In this document: piece after piece, positions 42,424 to 51,898 of the stretch
Position numbering within the stretch: position 1 is the first letter of the stretch
Layout: each line of letters opens with the position of its first letter
Assembly: GCA_963677165.2 (NCBI GenBank)
Contig: CAXXSX010000001.1
Location: 372,001 to 436,000 of the forward strand
Source of the DNA: JAFGXT01 sp963677165
Lineage (GTDB): Bacteria; Verrucomicrobiota; Lentisphaeria; Victivallales; SZUA-371
Direction: 5' to 3'
DNA: 64,000 nt
Position numbers and translations under genes: made by a program
Notes under the pieces: generated by a model
What the model saw: only the letters and a program-made list of their open reading frames with translations
The model's database searches: none
What the model was told of the DNA's origin: nothing

Positions 42424-44730
42424 ATGTATAAATTTATTGCGATATTACTAAGCTGTATCTTTACAATTCCATTGTTTTCTTCCGAGAAGATAGTTCCCAA
42501 TGGGGATTTTTCGAAAGGTACCAAGGATTGGAGCCTGGGGAAAATGAGCAAAATAAAAAACAACGTACTTATAATTAACGATAATTCCAAGACAGAGGGC
42601 TCCAGTGTTCATGGTGCTGTAATACCATTAAAGCCTGATCAAAAGAAGATATATCTATCGGCTGAAGTTAAATTTGAGGGAGCCCCTACTTGCCTGATCT
42701 ATATCTCATTATTAAAAAATGGCAAGAGAATTAAAGATCAGGGATTGATCAATTCAACTTCTCACGCCAATTCATGGAGACAGGTTAAAAGCGATAATTA
42801 TATTGTTCCTGATGAATTTGACGCAATTCGCATTTGGATTCATTCATCTTCTAAAGCAGTTGGGAAATATTATATTGATAACATTGCTCTACATATCGCT
42901 GAAAAAGTTAATCCTAAAATTTTCTTTAAAAATGCAGCAAAGGGACATCCCCGAATTTACCTGACAAAGAGTAAAACTCAGCATATCAAAGAATTTATAA
43001 AAAAAGATGCCAGGGCAAAAAAAGTTTATGATAAAAATATAGCTCTTGCCGAAAGTTATTCCGGCAGGAAACCTATCGTATATAAAAAGGACGGCAAGCG
43101 TCTATTGCATCCTGCGAATTGTACAAGAGGACGAATTAAATATCTCGGCTTTGCCTACTATATGACCGGCAATAAAAAATATTTAGATGCAGGTATCAAG
43201 GTGTTGTTGCGGGCGATAAAAGTTAAAAGCTGGAATCCTTCTCATTTTCTTGATACCGCAACTTTAGCTTACGCAGTCGGTTTGGGGTATGATTTGTTTT
43301 ATGATTATCTCACGGTTGAGCAAAGAAAGCAGGTGGTTGACGCGATCATAGAAAAAGCGTTCAAGCCTTCGATGGAGAAGCACTGGTGGTGGCTGAAACG
43401 CGAAAATAACTGGAATCAAATTTGCAACGGAGGTTTGGGAATTGCCGCGTTGGCTATTTATGAAGATAAACCGGAACTCGCCGGCGAAATAATTAAGAGA
43501 AGTATTAATAATATACCTCTTGCTCAAAAAATATATAATCCAGATGGATTATATCCTGAAGGTCTTTCTTATTGGGACTATGGAACCAGGCATGCGTTGC
43601 AGTTCATTCAGGCTCTCGAGGATGTAATGGGTCATAGTTTCGGGTTGGCTGATTACAAAGGTTTCATGAAATCACCTCAAGTGAATAATTTTCTGACTGG
43701 AACTTCCGGCAAAGCGTTTAATTTCGGTGATGCCAGTCCTATTCGTAAGGCATCTGTTGCGACTTCCTGGTTTGCAGCTAAAACAGATGATCCTACGCTA
43801 TTGTTTATTGAGAACACTCTTCCCTTAAAACCTATGTTCATGTATATGATTTGGGCTTCTCCGGTAGGAACAATAAGCCAGCCGAAAAAATTAAACTGGA
43901 CAGGCAAGGGGGGGGACCAGGAAGTTGCGACTTTTCGTACTTCATGGGACAAGTCCGGAACGTTTCTGGGATTGAAAGGCGGTACGGTTGACGCTTCGCA
44001 TTCGCATATGGACCTAGGCGAATTCGTAATAGACGCCTGCGGAGTTCGCTGGGCCGCAGATCCGGAACGTCAGCGTTATGGAATTGCCGAAAAGTACATG
44101 AAAGATCATCACGTGAAACTACAACCGTGGGATATTTTCAGGTCAGGTCCGTTTATTCATAATATTATAATGGTAGACAAGCAGTATCAGACGACATATC
44201 GGCAAATGATATGGGACGGTAAAATCAAGGGGCCTTCCTCTGTATATGTTCCGGTCATCAAATTTTCTGATTCATCGTCATTCGCAGTTTTAAATTTAAT
44301 AAGTGCTTATGAACATCAATTGAAAAAATTCCTGCGTGGTGGTAGACTTTATGGCAGATCCGTTTTAATTCAGGATGAAATCGAATCCGATAAGCCTGTA
44401 AACCTGCGTTGGAATATGTCCACTTTCGCGAAAGTGAAAAGTGTAGATGGAAATAAAGTTGTTTTAGAGGCTACTGATGAAAACGGTAAACTGCAGACAA
44501 TGTGTATTACCGTTTTAAAGCCTGGAGATGTGAAAATCAAGATCATTGATCCGATGACGACAGAACACGCAAAGAAAGAGTTCAATGAAATGCCTAAAGG
44601 ATTGAGCCAGATTACGTTCAATATTGAACTTGAAGCAAACCAAAAGACTACGTTAGCGGTATTTTTCCGTCCTGGAGGTGAGGATGATAATAGCAAGGTT
44701 CCTGAAATTACTGGATTTGAAAAATGGTGA
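42424..44730 (+). CDS. Secreted heparinase II/III-like polysaccharide lyase
   Basis: About 768 residues from ATG 42424 (AAAAAGG upstream). Residues 1-19 form a signal peptide (LFSSEK). An N-terminal carbohydrate-binding-like domain (about 20-160; NGDFSKGTKDWSLG, KYYIDNIALHI) resembles CBM4/9/22. An alpha/alpha-toroid follows with KHWWWLKRENNWNQICNGGLG and YWDYGTRHALQF, typical of heparinase II/III and alginate lyases. The heparinase II/III C-terminal sheet contains SHSHMDLGEFVIDACGVRWA near 527 with its conserved His. It should cleave a uronic-acid-containing polysaccharide by elimination outside the cytoplasm; the specific polymer is unknown. A run of eight G at 43907-43914 is in frame. Confidence 0.88.
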   Translation: MYKFIAILLSCIFTIPLFSSEKIVPNGDFSKGTKDWSLGKMSKIKNNVLIINDNSKTEGSSVHGAVIPLKPDQKKIYLSAEVKFEGAPTCLIYISLLKNGKRIKDQGLINSTSHANSWRQVKSDNYIVPDEFDAIRIWIHSSSKAVGKYYIDNIALHIAEKVNPKIFFKNAAKGHPRIYLTKSKTQHIKEFIKKDARAKKVYDKNIALAESYSGRKPIVYKKDGKRLLHPANCTRGRIKYLGFAYYMTGNKKYLDAGIKVLLRAIKVKSWNPSHFLDTATLAYAVGLGYDLFYDYLTVEQRKQVVDAIIEKAFKPSMEKHWWWLKRENNWNQICNGGLGIAALAIYEDKPELAGEIIKRSINNIPLAQKIYNPDGLYPEGLSYWDYGTRHALQFIQALEDVMGHSFGLADYKGFMKSPQVNNFLTGTSGKAFNFGDASPIRKASVATSWFAAKTDDPTLLFIENTLPLKPMFMYMIWASPVGTISQPKKLNWTGKGGDQEVATFRTSWDKSGTFLGLKGGTVDASHSHMDLGEFVIDACGVRWAADPERQRYGIAEKYMKDHHVKLQPWDIFRSGPFIHNIIMVDKQYQTTYRQMIWDGKIKGPSSVYVPVIKFSDSSSFAVLNLISAYEHQLKKFLRGGRLYGRSVLIQDEIESDKPVNLRWNMSTFAKVKSVDGNKVVLEATDENGKLQTMCITVLKPGDVKIKIIDPMTTEHAKKEFNEMPKGLSQITFNIELEANQKTTLAVFFRPGGEDDNSKVPEITGFEKW

Positions 44731-44757
44731 TATTAGTAATCCAGGAAGAAATAAAAA

Positions 44758-46236
44758 ATGAGTAAAATGAGATATACCATAATTTTCACCTTGTTTATCC
44801 TGATTGTCATGTCTGTCGCGGCTGCTTTGATGATTCCGGCGAAACCGAATGACGGAAAGGCCCATATCATTTGGGTGGCGGGAAATGATCCCAACAAGCA
44901 ACTGGTGGCGGACACGTTCAACGAGAAGTCAAAGGATACTTTCGTTACCCTGGACGCTGACAACGGCGGCACGACTAAGACTCTGGTGCAGTGTACCGCT
45001 GGGATTGGCGGCGATGTGATTGATAGCGTCAACGAATACAGCATACAGGTATACCAGAATGCCGGTATACTGTTGAAGTTGGATGATCAGGTGAAAAAAT
45101 ATGGCTTTTCGCTGGATACACTGAATAAACAGGTTCAAAAACTCTGTACCGTGGAGTCGATTGACCGCGATGGCAATGTGATCTCCGGACAGTACACCTA
45201 TCCGGCCACAGTCGACAATGATTTTATTATTTACAACAAGGCGTTGTTCGATAAATACGGTGTTCCCTATCCGTCCAATGACCTTACCTGGGAAGAATAT
45301 ATTGATATTGCGCAGAAGCTGACCGTATACAACAAACCGGGCGATCTTATACCGGAGGCATTTGGTGCGCTGGGAACCAAACCCAAGTTTCTGGTGATTC
45401 TCTGGGAAAAGGGCGGTGATTTGTATAAAGATAACTGTACTGCCAGCGGAATGGATACTCCAGCCGCGTTGGAGGCTTTGAAATTCTATCGGGATCTGTT
45501 TGGTAAATATAAAGCGGAACCGACCAGCGCGGTAAAATCCGGGGTTCAGACTTCCGGGACCGGTTCTGTCGCGTCATCGTCAAATCACGCCTGGCTGGGC
45601 TGCGGCAAAGTTGCCATGGTCTGGGGAGGCCGTTGGTATCTCAAGGAGTTAAGGGTTTATTCCGCGTATAATAAGAAGCTCAAAGAGCGCTGGGATAAAG
45701 AGAATCCTGGCAAGCCGTGGCCGCATGTCGGACTGAAATACGGAGCCTGTCAGGTACCGCGTTTCCGTAATTCAAAACGTTATAATATGACATATACTGG
45801 TCGCACGGTGGGAATTAATGCGAAAACACATCATATGGAATCTTCGCTAAAATTCCTGGGATATTTTGCTTCCCCTGAGTATAATCGCTTTATCTGTGAG
45901 ATCAGTGGAGCCAAGCCGCCTAATAAAAAGTACTGGAAACCGGAATTCTTCTACAATTCGAAATATCCCGAGGAAAAGCCGGTTCATGACGCAAGTTTAA
46001 AGGCGGTTGAGAGTGGGCGCTGTATGCAGCGCAGTCCGTTTATTGAGACTTCTACCAGTATGCGGATTCTTAACGACGCGTTGGAAGTGATTTCGATTGA
46101 CAATACGCTTAGTGATGATGAGTTGAAAAGGATTGCTCAGGATGTAGTTAATAAGACCAATGCGGAAATAGCCCGTCGTGTTGAAAGAAATAAAAATCTT
46201 AAGAAGGTTTACGAGCAGCGGAGAAAACAACTTTAG
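44758..46236 (+). CDS. Extracellular sugar-binding protein of ABC type (orphan)
   Basis: 492 residues. A hydrophobic N-terminal helix (about 6-27) has no lipobox Cys, so it acts as signal or anchor. The mature part IIWVAGNDPNKQLVADTFNE, DNDFIIYNKALFDKYGVP, LTWEEYIDIAQKLT and EALKFYRDLFGKY is family 1 sugar-binding protein sequence as in UgpB/MalE-like proteins. It is the last gene of the pseudopilin-heparinase operon, 27 nt after the lyase, and no ABC permease or ATPase is nearby. It would bind the lyase products. The trailing 60 residues are highly charged and helical. Confidence 0.9.
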   Translation: MSKMRYTIIFTLFILIVMSVAAALMIPAKPNDGKAHIIWVAGNDPNKQLVADTFNEKSKDTFVTLDADNGGTTKTLVQCTAGIGGDVIDSVNEYSIQVYQNAGILLKLDDQVKKYGFSLDTLNKQVQKLCTVESIDRDGNVISGQYTYPATVDNDFIIYNKALFDKYGVPYPSNDLTWEEYIDIAQKLTVYNKPGDLIPEAFGALGTKPKFLVILWEKGGDLYKDNCTASGMDTPAALEALKFYRDLFGKYKAEPTSAVKSGVQTSGTGSVASSSNHAWLGCGKVAMVWGGRWYLKELRVYSAYNKKLKERWDKENPGKPWPHVGLKYGACQVPRFRNSKRYNMTYTGRTVGINAKTHHMESSLKFLGYFASPEYNRFICEISGAKPPNKKYWKPEFFYNSKYPEEKPVHDASLKAVESGRCMQRSPFIETSTSMRILNDALEVISIDNTLSDDELKRIAQDVVNKTNAEIARRVERNKNLKKVYEQRRKQL

Positions 46237-46276
46237 AGCGATGACATAGCGAGGAGAAATACTGTCAACATAAAAA

Positions 46277-46317
46277 CGGCATGATGGTGAAAGAGGAACT
46301 TTATCACCATCATACCG
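46277..46317. terminator. Hairpin between convergent genes
   Basis: A 10-bp stem ATGATGGTGA / TCACCATCAT (46281-46290 with 46304-46313), extendable by three pairs across one mismatch. No T-tract on either strand, so intrinsic termination is doubtful. Confidence 0.4.
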
Positions 46318-46341
46318 GTTACAGAAACTTAAGTTAACTTA

Positions 46342-47037
46342 TCAAAGCTTCGGGGATGGGAGAACTGAATTATCCGACGCTATTGTCGTTGATTTAGAGG
46401 ATGAATTTTTGTTTAATTTTTGCAATTCTGATTGAGCCATGCCCAATTGGTACATTCCTTTACTGATCATTTTTTTGTCGGAATTAGAATAACCCTGACC
46501 GATGAGGTTTGAGGCTGCGGCGCATTGACGCAGCAGTCCGGCCTTGAGAACATTGCCTTCTTCAGTGGCTGAAGTTGCCAGAGATTCATATTTTTTTGCG
46601 GCGGTTTTGCTTTCACTGGCTTTGGATGCATAAGAATTGCACGAACTTGATTTTTTTGAACTGCTCGAACAGGTTGATTTCTTTTTTGAGCAGGAGCCGT
46701 ATATTTCTTTTTTTGCGCTTTTTAGTTCCGTTTTGGCCTGTTTATAAGCGGCATATCCGGCTTTTACAGTAGAGCTGTTTCCAGTTTCAAAGCCATAAGC
46801 CATCTTACGTTTTGCCGCCGCGCATTTTTCTAATGCAGCGGCCAGTTTTGTTTGACCTTTTTCCTTGGCCTTGTCAGCCTGGGAGTCATAACTTTCCGCA
46901 TATTTCTGATATTGTGCGGCTTTACTGGTATTTTTACAGCTCTTGGAACTACAGCTGCCGCCGGCGGTTACGGAGGAAGCGGTTGCAATGAATAATATCG
47001 AGGTAAAGGTTAGCAGTGCGAGTTTGTAAGATTTCAT
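46342..47037 (-). CDS. Secreted Ser/Lys/Cys-rich protein with internal duplication
   Basis: 231 residues; family not recognised. Signal peptide about 1-25. Two homologous helical units of about 70 residues, near 42-112 and 139-208, share a KYxSxAxxAxExGxxxKAxL-like start, a CAAA centre and GxxxxxxAxxEL end. They are linked by a Ser/Lys/Cys-rich spacer (SCSKKKSTCSSSSKKSS), and a similar Cys/Ser/Lys stretch follows the signal peptide. Cys pairs may form disulfides or bind metal. It stands next to the orphan solute-binding protein, transcribed toward it. Function unknown; probably periplasmic or surface structural. Confidence 0.75.
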   Translation of the reverse strand: MKSYKLALLTFTSILFIATASSVTAGGSCSSKSCKNTSKAAQYQKYAESYDSQADKAKEKGQTKLAAALEKCAAAKRKMAYGFETGNSSTVKAGYAAYKQAKTELKSAKKEIYGSCSKKKSTCSSSSKKSSSCNSYASKASESKTAAKKYESLATSATEEGNVLKAGLLRQCAAASNLIGQGYSNSDKKMISKGMYQLGMAQSELQKLNKNSSSKSTTIASDNSVLPSPKL

Positions 47038-47120
47038 AACTCAAGGTCCTTCTTTTATTCACATCTCTAACTATATATAACCCGTCATCGGACAAAACCT
47101 TACAGTTTTTTAGAAAAAAT

Positions 47121-47633
47121 CTATAATTCGGAGGAAGAGTCCTGCTTTTTTCGGCCGAAATTCGCAATGAATTTGCCGAGAAAACTGGCTTGTACTATCA
47201 TTATTATGCCGATGAGAAGCATTCCTGCTCCACTTATTATATTATAATTATGGGGATTCAGGAAAGGTGTTCTTAAATGGGGAATCTGAGATATATTGGG
47301 AAGTAAGATAACAACAGCTTTTATCGTAGTAAAGAGTCCGACCAGTAGGATTGCAATGGAATAGCAATCTGACAGCTGGATATTGAACGATAATTTTTCT
47401 TCTGGAAGATTATGAACCATTAGTCCTGCTATTTTGGGTGCCAGTAGCCAGAGTACTACTCCAATTGCTATCTGAGGAAAAGGACCTAGCAAACAAATTA
47501 GAAGGAAATTTTTGAAGTCTGGAAGATTTATTGATGAAATCAGAAGTGGTAGAAACGTATGGATAATGCCATAGATTATCAAAAAAAGTGCAAGCATACG
47601 CTGGAGGATTACTGCGAGGGTTTTAGTCTGCAT
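47121..47633 (-). CDS. Small membrane protein, four predicted helices
   Basis: 170 residues, not recognised. Hydrophobic segments lie at about 9-32 (LALFLIIYGIIHTFLPLLI), 42-70, 92-112 and 133-152. The C-terminus is short and charged. It starts four nt after the TMTC-like gene and is therefore co-transcribed with it, suggesting an accessory role in that protein's glycosylation or membrane function. Nothing else can be said. Confidence 0.65.
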   Translation of the reverse strand: MQTKTLAVILQRMLALFLIIYGIIHTFLPLLISSINLPDFKNFLLICLLGPFPQIAIGVVLWLLAPKIAGLMVHNLPEEKLSFNIQLSDCYSIAILLVGLFTTIKAVVILLPNISQIPHLRTPFLNPHNYNIISGAGMLLIGIIMIVQASFLGKFIANFGRKKQDSSSEL

Positions 47634-47637
47634 AATT

Positions 47638-49293
47638 TTACTCCTTTAAGGGTGGGCGTGCTGATCTTTGAAGTTGCTTCGAATTTTTTATGGATCGTTT
47701 TAATTTATTGTAATTATGGTGATACCGTGGATTATTCGGCGCAATTTTCATGGCTTCCGCAAAAAGTTTTAATGCTAATTGAGGTTGTTTGTTCCTTATT
47801 GCCATTACGCCGAGAATATTGATTATGGGATCGGCCCTGTTGCTGACCAGTATCGACATTCCTTCAGCATATTTACCGTTCAGGCATAGAGTATAAGCAT
47901 AAAGATTTTCATGTTTTATTTCATTGGAATATTTCAGCAGTATTATCGCGTGTTTCAGGGCCGCCGGATATTTCTTTTCGGCAAGGAGGGACTTAACCAG
48001 GTTTTCGCGCGGACGTGTCGCGGTTGGTACTTGTTCGGTAGTGGTGGCCCATAAAGTTCGTTCATTGCGCCATACTCCCGTACGGATAAAGGTCATTACC
48101 GCGAAAGTTACCAGAATTATTCCACAGATGTTAATAGTGACTTCCTTGTCGGCATATTTTTTAACGATTGCGGTAACCAGCCATGCAAAGCCGATAGTCG
48201 GGATATAAAGAAATCTTTCGGCCCCCAACTGTACCATGGGAATAATGTTGGCAAATGGAATCAGGGCGCACCAGAACCATAACCATCCATTCAGGATATT
48301 GTAGCGGAACAGTGTTCGGGTGATCCATACGAACAAGAAAATAAAAACCACCAGATAAAACCAGGCTCCACCATCGGAAATAGACATGGCCCGGGGATAA
48401 ACTTCATAGTCCGCCAGCAGGTTTACCGGCAGAACTTCCAGCCAGAGGTAGCGGACAAAAACCCTTGGCATGCTCAACCAGGTTGTCCACATATTTCCGG
48501 TAATATAATGACCTTGGGCGGTATGTCCTAAAACCAAGTGACGGACTGCGACCGCGCCAAGGGCAGCCAGCAGCATAATGGAAATAGTAGTAATAAATGT
48601 CAGGGAGCGCTGAACAGCTCCGCTCCATGAAACCTTAAGCTTACGAACGTTGTCGACTCCCCAGGAAATAAACAGAAATACTGGCAGAAATACGACCGAC
48701 AGTTTGGCAGTCAGTGCCAGGACGAAAAGCAGCAGAGCCAGTACCCCCAGTAGAATATCGGAAGATTTTCCCCGAAAAAATGAAAGCGTATAAAGACAAC
48801 TTATAATCAGAAAAGCGGCAATCAAGTCTTCAAAGCTTTTAGCCCAGCAGACGGCTTCCGTATTGACGGGATGGACCGCGAAAAAAGCTGCGCCGATCAG
48901 AGAGCCGGGAATACTTCCGCTGAGTTGGATCAGCATTAGGAACAACATGGTAACTACCGCCGCGTGAGTCAGTGCATTGAGCAAGTGGTAGGGAAGGGGA
49001 TTCTGACCGGCAAATTTGTAGACTGCCGCATGGACGAGGGTGCGCAGCGGACGGTAATTTTTCGTGGTTAGCTGCGAAGGATCGTAGGAACTTGAGAAAA
49101 CCTGACGTTTTGAATAAAAAGTCTTGTAAGCGTTATGAAAACTGCGGATATTTCGATTGTGTACGATTACGCCATAATCGTCCCAGACGAAATTGAACAT
49201 AAGGGTCTGAGCGTAAAGTAAAAAGCTTATTACGAACAGGGCCGGAGCCAGTATTTTTATGTGACGCTTATGAAGCCGGGTCAGTTTTATCAT
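47638..49293 (-). CDS. TMTC/DUF1736-like membrane glycosyltransferase
   Basis: About 551 residues; start taken at the ATG at 49293 because GGAAG lies just ahead, though a GTG at 49305 is possible. Around eleven membrane helices. FNFVWDDYGVIVHNRNI near residue 35 provides the Asp-Asp of GT-C enzymes, YRPLRTLVHAAVYKFAG and GAAFFAVHPVNTEAVCWAKS (near 135) are the hallmark of TMTC-type/GT39-related proteins common in PVC bacteria. The C-terminal 100 residues contain TPR-like helices. It probably transfers sugar from a polyprenyl donor to exported proteins. It leads the small membrane protein gene and follows the GntR-type regulator. Confidence 0.85.
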   Translation of the reverse strand: MIKLTRLHKRHIKILAPALFVISFLLYAQTLMFNFVWDDYGVIVHNRNIRSFHNAYKTFYSKRQVFSSSYDPSQLTTKNYRPLRTLVHAAVYKFAGQNPLPYHLLNALTHAAVVTMLFLMLIQLSGSIPGSLIGAAFFAVHPVNTEAVCWAKSFEDLIAAFLIISCLYTLSFFRGKSSDILLGVLALLLFVLALTAKLSVVFLPVFLFISWGVDNVRKLKVSWSGAVQRSLTFITTISIMLLAALGAVAVRHLVLGHTAQGHYITGNMWTTWLSMPRVFVRYLWLEVLPVNLLADYEVYPRAMSISDGGAWFYLVVFIFLFVWITRTLFRYNILNGWLWFWCALIPFANIIPMVQLGAERFLYIPTIGFAWLVTAIVKKYADKEVTINICGIILVTFAVMTFIRTGVWRNERTLWATTTEQVPTATRPRENLVKSLLAEKKYPAALKHAIILLKYSNEIKHENLYAYTLCLNGKYAEGMSILVSNRADPIINILGVMAIRNKQPQLALKLFAEAMKIAPNNPRYHHNYNKLKRSIKNSKQLQRSARPPLKE

Positions 49294-49349
49294 TCTTCCA
49301 ATCACTTAGTCGTTTTTACAAAATATCATGATTTAAACAATAATCAATC

Positions 49350-50399
49350 TCAAATTCTACTAACAGTTCCATATTTCTTGAGCAGGGGGCGAATTTTAAG
49401 TTTGATATGCCGGGCTTCCGAGGGATTTTCAATCATTGAACGGAGTTGTTCAAATGCATAGGAAGCCATTTCTTCCCAGGGCTGTTCAATGGTGTCGGTG
49501 TGTAGCGGTGGCGGCGTATAATTATTTACAAAGTTATCATATCCGACGATACTCAGTTTTTGGGGAATATCTTCAGGAGAAAGTTTTCGCAGTTCCATAA
49601 AGTCTTCAAGATACAAGTCCGAAATAACAAAAACCGCGGTAATTTCATTGATCGCTTCCGGCAGGCAATCAGGATAATCCGGGGAAGACATATTGATATA
49701 TGAAATATTGTAAGCTTGTTTACTGTGACGATATGCCGCCTGGAATCCCGTTATCCGGTCAATAAACTCATTGTTTTCCTCCAGCATCGGTCCGAAGACT
49801 GCCACATTACGATGTCCATGTATTACCAGATGTTCCGCGGCAATATATCCGCCGGAGTCGTTGTCAGTATAAAATGAATCAAGAATACTTTTCATATCCT
49901 GGCCGATAAATACAGTTGGCAGGCCGGTCGCGTACAGCTTTTCCGCAATCTCTTTTGAGGTATTCCCAATGCTGACGATGCCTGAAAAGTCTTCCGGAGT
50001 GAGGGTATCGGCAAAACGTTCAATTCCGGTTCCCAGTTCAATAAAGAAAACTGAGCAGCCGTAGCCGTTGCGGCGTGCTGTAAACGTAAAGTGGTTGGCG
50101 GATATCCCGAAGCATGGAGTCTGCGGACTGTAGACGCAGGCCAGATTTTTGCGTTTGCGGTTTTCCAGCGGGATAGGCAGGGGAATGCCGTCGGCAATCC
50201 GTCCCCGTCCCGGTACGATTCTCAAATAACCGCGTTCTTCAAGCAGTTTCAGCGCTTTGCGGACCGTTACCCGGCTGGTATTAAATTCTTTTTGCAGGGC
50301 ACTTTCGCTTGGAATAAAACATCCGTGGTTTTCGGGCTGAATACAACGTCTTTTAAGTTCTTCGGCAATTTTTATATACCGCGATTCCGAGCGTTTCAT
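49350..50399 (-). CDS. GntR-HTH/LacI-effector hybrid regulator (AraR-like)
   Basis: 349 residues. Residues about 1-70 are a GntR winged helix (SESALQKEFNTSRVTVRKAL, LLEERGYLRIVPGRG). From about 85 there is a LacI-type sugar-binding effector domain with GYIAAEHLVIHGHRNVAVFGP and LSIVGYDNFVNNYTPPPLHT. This combination is known from AraR, the arabinose repressor of Bacillus. Here it is ten nt downstream of a purine permease gene, which is odd for a sugar-type regulator. No operator could be picked out. Confidence 0.92.
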   Translation of the reverse strand: MKRSESRYIKIAEELKRRCIQPENHGCFIPSESALQKEFNTSRVTVRKALKLLEERGYLRIVPGRGRIADGIPLPIPLENRKRKNLACVYSPQTPCFGISANHFTFTARRNGYGCSVFFIELGTGIERFADTLTPEDFSGIVSIGNTSKEIAEKLYATGLPTVFIGQDMKSILDSFYTDNDSGGYIAAEHLVIHGHRNVAVFGPMLEENNEFIDRITGFQAAYRHSKQAYNISYINMSSPDYPDCLPEAINEITAVFVISDLYLEDFMELRKLSPEDIPQKLSIVGYDNFVNNYTPPPLHTDTIEQPWEEMASYAFEQLRSMIENPSEARHIKLKIRPLLKKYGTVSRI

Positions 50400-50409
50400 A
50401 TTGTTTTCT

Positions 50410-51780
50410 TCAGCTTTTTAAGAAAATTACAAAAGCGATCAGAATGGCTGCCAGGACATAATTGAGCCAGCCGATTTCCTTGCCTTTTCCACTCAATATT
50501 TTTATGATGGGATAGGAAATAAAGCCGAGTCCCATGCCATCGGCGATACTGTAGCAGAAAGGAATACCGGAAATGATCAGGAAAGAGGGGATCGCTTCGC
50601 TGAAATCCTCCCATTTGATTTTTGATACATTCTGCATCATCATCGTTCCGACTACAACCAGGGCCGGGGCCGTTACCGGCATGCAGCCGGCTACCGCGCA
50701 GATGAACGGAGTAAAAAACAGAGCGAGCAGAAAACAGATTCCAATGACAACTGCGGTCAAACCAGTTTTTCCGCCGGCTTCAACTCCGGCTGCGCTTTCT
50801 ATATAAGTCGTAACGGTTGTGTGCCCCATGACAGAACCAGCGACGGTTGCGGTCGCGTCGGAAGCAAATATCCGGGCGGAATTTGGCAGTTCGTTGTTTT
50901 TCATAAGTCCGGCACAGGACGCGATTCCGACAACACAGCCGAGAGTATCAAAAACATCAATAAAGGTGAAAATAATAATCAGCGGAAACAGTTGACCGAA
51001 TGCTTTGAACACTCCGGTGATGTCCAGCTTTCCCATGACTGGCATGGGGCTGGCCGGAAGGCCGAGTATTCCATGATCGAACTTGATTTGTCCGAATAGC
51101 AAAGCGGCAATTGCCGCGACTACAATCCCGATAAGGATCGCGCCGCGTACTTTCCGGATATGCAGTACAGAAATTGTGATGAGCCCGATACAGAATATTA
51201 TTACATTGGGTGACTTTAGGGAGGTTGTCAGACCGTAGAGACCATTTTCCGTGACAATAATTCCGCCGTTACGGAATCCGATCAGGGTGATAAACAGTCC
51301 GATACCTGCGGCAATTGAATATTTCATGCTCGGACTGATCGCGTCCATGATAAATTTTCGTATGTTCAAAAACGAGATTACGGCAAAAAGTATGCCTGAA
51401 ACAAATACAATACCAAGTCCCAGTTGCCATACCTCCGGCGCTCCGGCTTTCATGTTCAGAGCCAGGGCGCATGCCGGTAGTACGGTCAGCACGAAATAAA
51501 AGTTTTCCCCCATTCCCGGGGCCAGTCCGACCGGGAAGTTGGCCAGCAGTCCCATCAGGATACAACCGAAGGCGGAGGCCAGGCAGGTTGTGGTTACCAG
51601 GGCTCCGAATTCCATGCCGGTGCTGGTATTCAAGGTTTGTCCGGAAAGAATGCCCGGCTGGACGAATATGATGTATGCCATGGCGGCAAAGGTTGTTATT
51701 CCTGCGAAAATTTCGGTGCGTGGATTGGTTTTTCGTTCATCAAAGGCGAATAATCTGTTTAATACGGTGCTAATGCTCAT
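50410..51780 (-). CDS. AzgA/PbuG-type purine (guanine/hypoxanthine) permease
   Basis: 456 residues with 12-14 membrane segments. LFAFDERKTNPRTEIFAGITTFAAMAYI is covered by the typical AzgA start (RTEIFAGITTFAAMAYII), NFPVGLAPGMGENFYF near residue 88 is the family motif (others have GMGLNAFF), and PLIIIFTFIDVFDTLGC and GHTTVTTYIESAAGVEAGG are conserved. It imports purine bases with protons. AGGA lies ten bases ahead of ATG. The regulator gene follows in the same operon. Confidence 0.93.
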   Translation of the reverse strand: MSISTVLNRLFAFDERKTNPRTEIFAGITTFAAMAYIIFVQPGILSGQTLNTSTGMEFGALVTTTCLASAFGCILMGLLANFPVGLAPGMGENFYFVLTVLPACALALNMKAGAPEVWQLGLGIVFVSGILFAVISFLNIRKFIMDAISPSMKYSIAAGIGLFITLIGFRNGGIIVTENGLYGLTTSLKSPNVIIFCIGLITISVLHIRKVRGAILIGIVVAAIAALLFGQIKFDHGILGLPASPMPVMGKLDITGVFKAFGQLFPLIIIFTFIDVFDTLGCVVGIASCAGLMKNNELPNSARIFASDATATVAGSVMGHTTVTTYIESAAGVEAGGKTGLTAVVIGICFLLALFFTPFICAVAGCMPVTAPALVVVGTMMMQNVSKIKWEDFSEAIPSFLIISGIPFCYSIADGMGLGFISYPIIKILSGKGKEIGWLNYVLAAILIAFVIFLKS

Positions 51781-51845
51781 ACTGAATTTCCTGAATACTT
51801 AATGATCTACCGGATAAATATAAATGCGGTTACCGGGATTTCCAA

Positions 51846-51874
51846 TTGAAAATGGTTCGGGGGGCGGTTATATT
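51846..51874 (+). promoter_or_regulatory. Promoter of truA
   Basis: TTGAAA (51846-51851) and TATATT (51869-51874) with 17-bp spacing, 24 bp before the start codon. Confidence 0.6.
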
Positions 51875-51898
51875 TGGCGGAAAATAATGGAGTATTAA

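Noticed and set aside
51781..51898. Possible purine riboswitch before the AzgA permease
   Set aside because: No purine-aptamer core sequences or stem arrangement in the short leader; the gap mostly holds the truA promoter.
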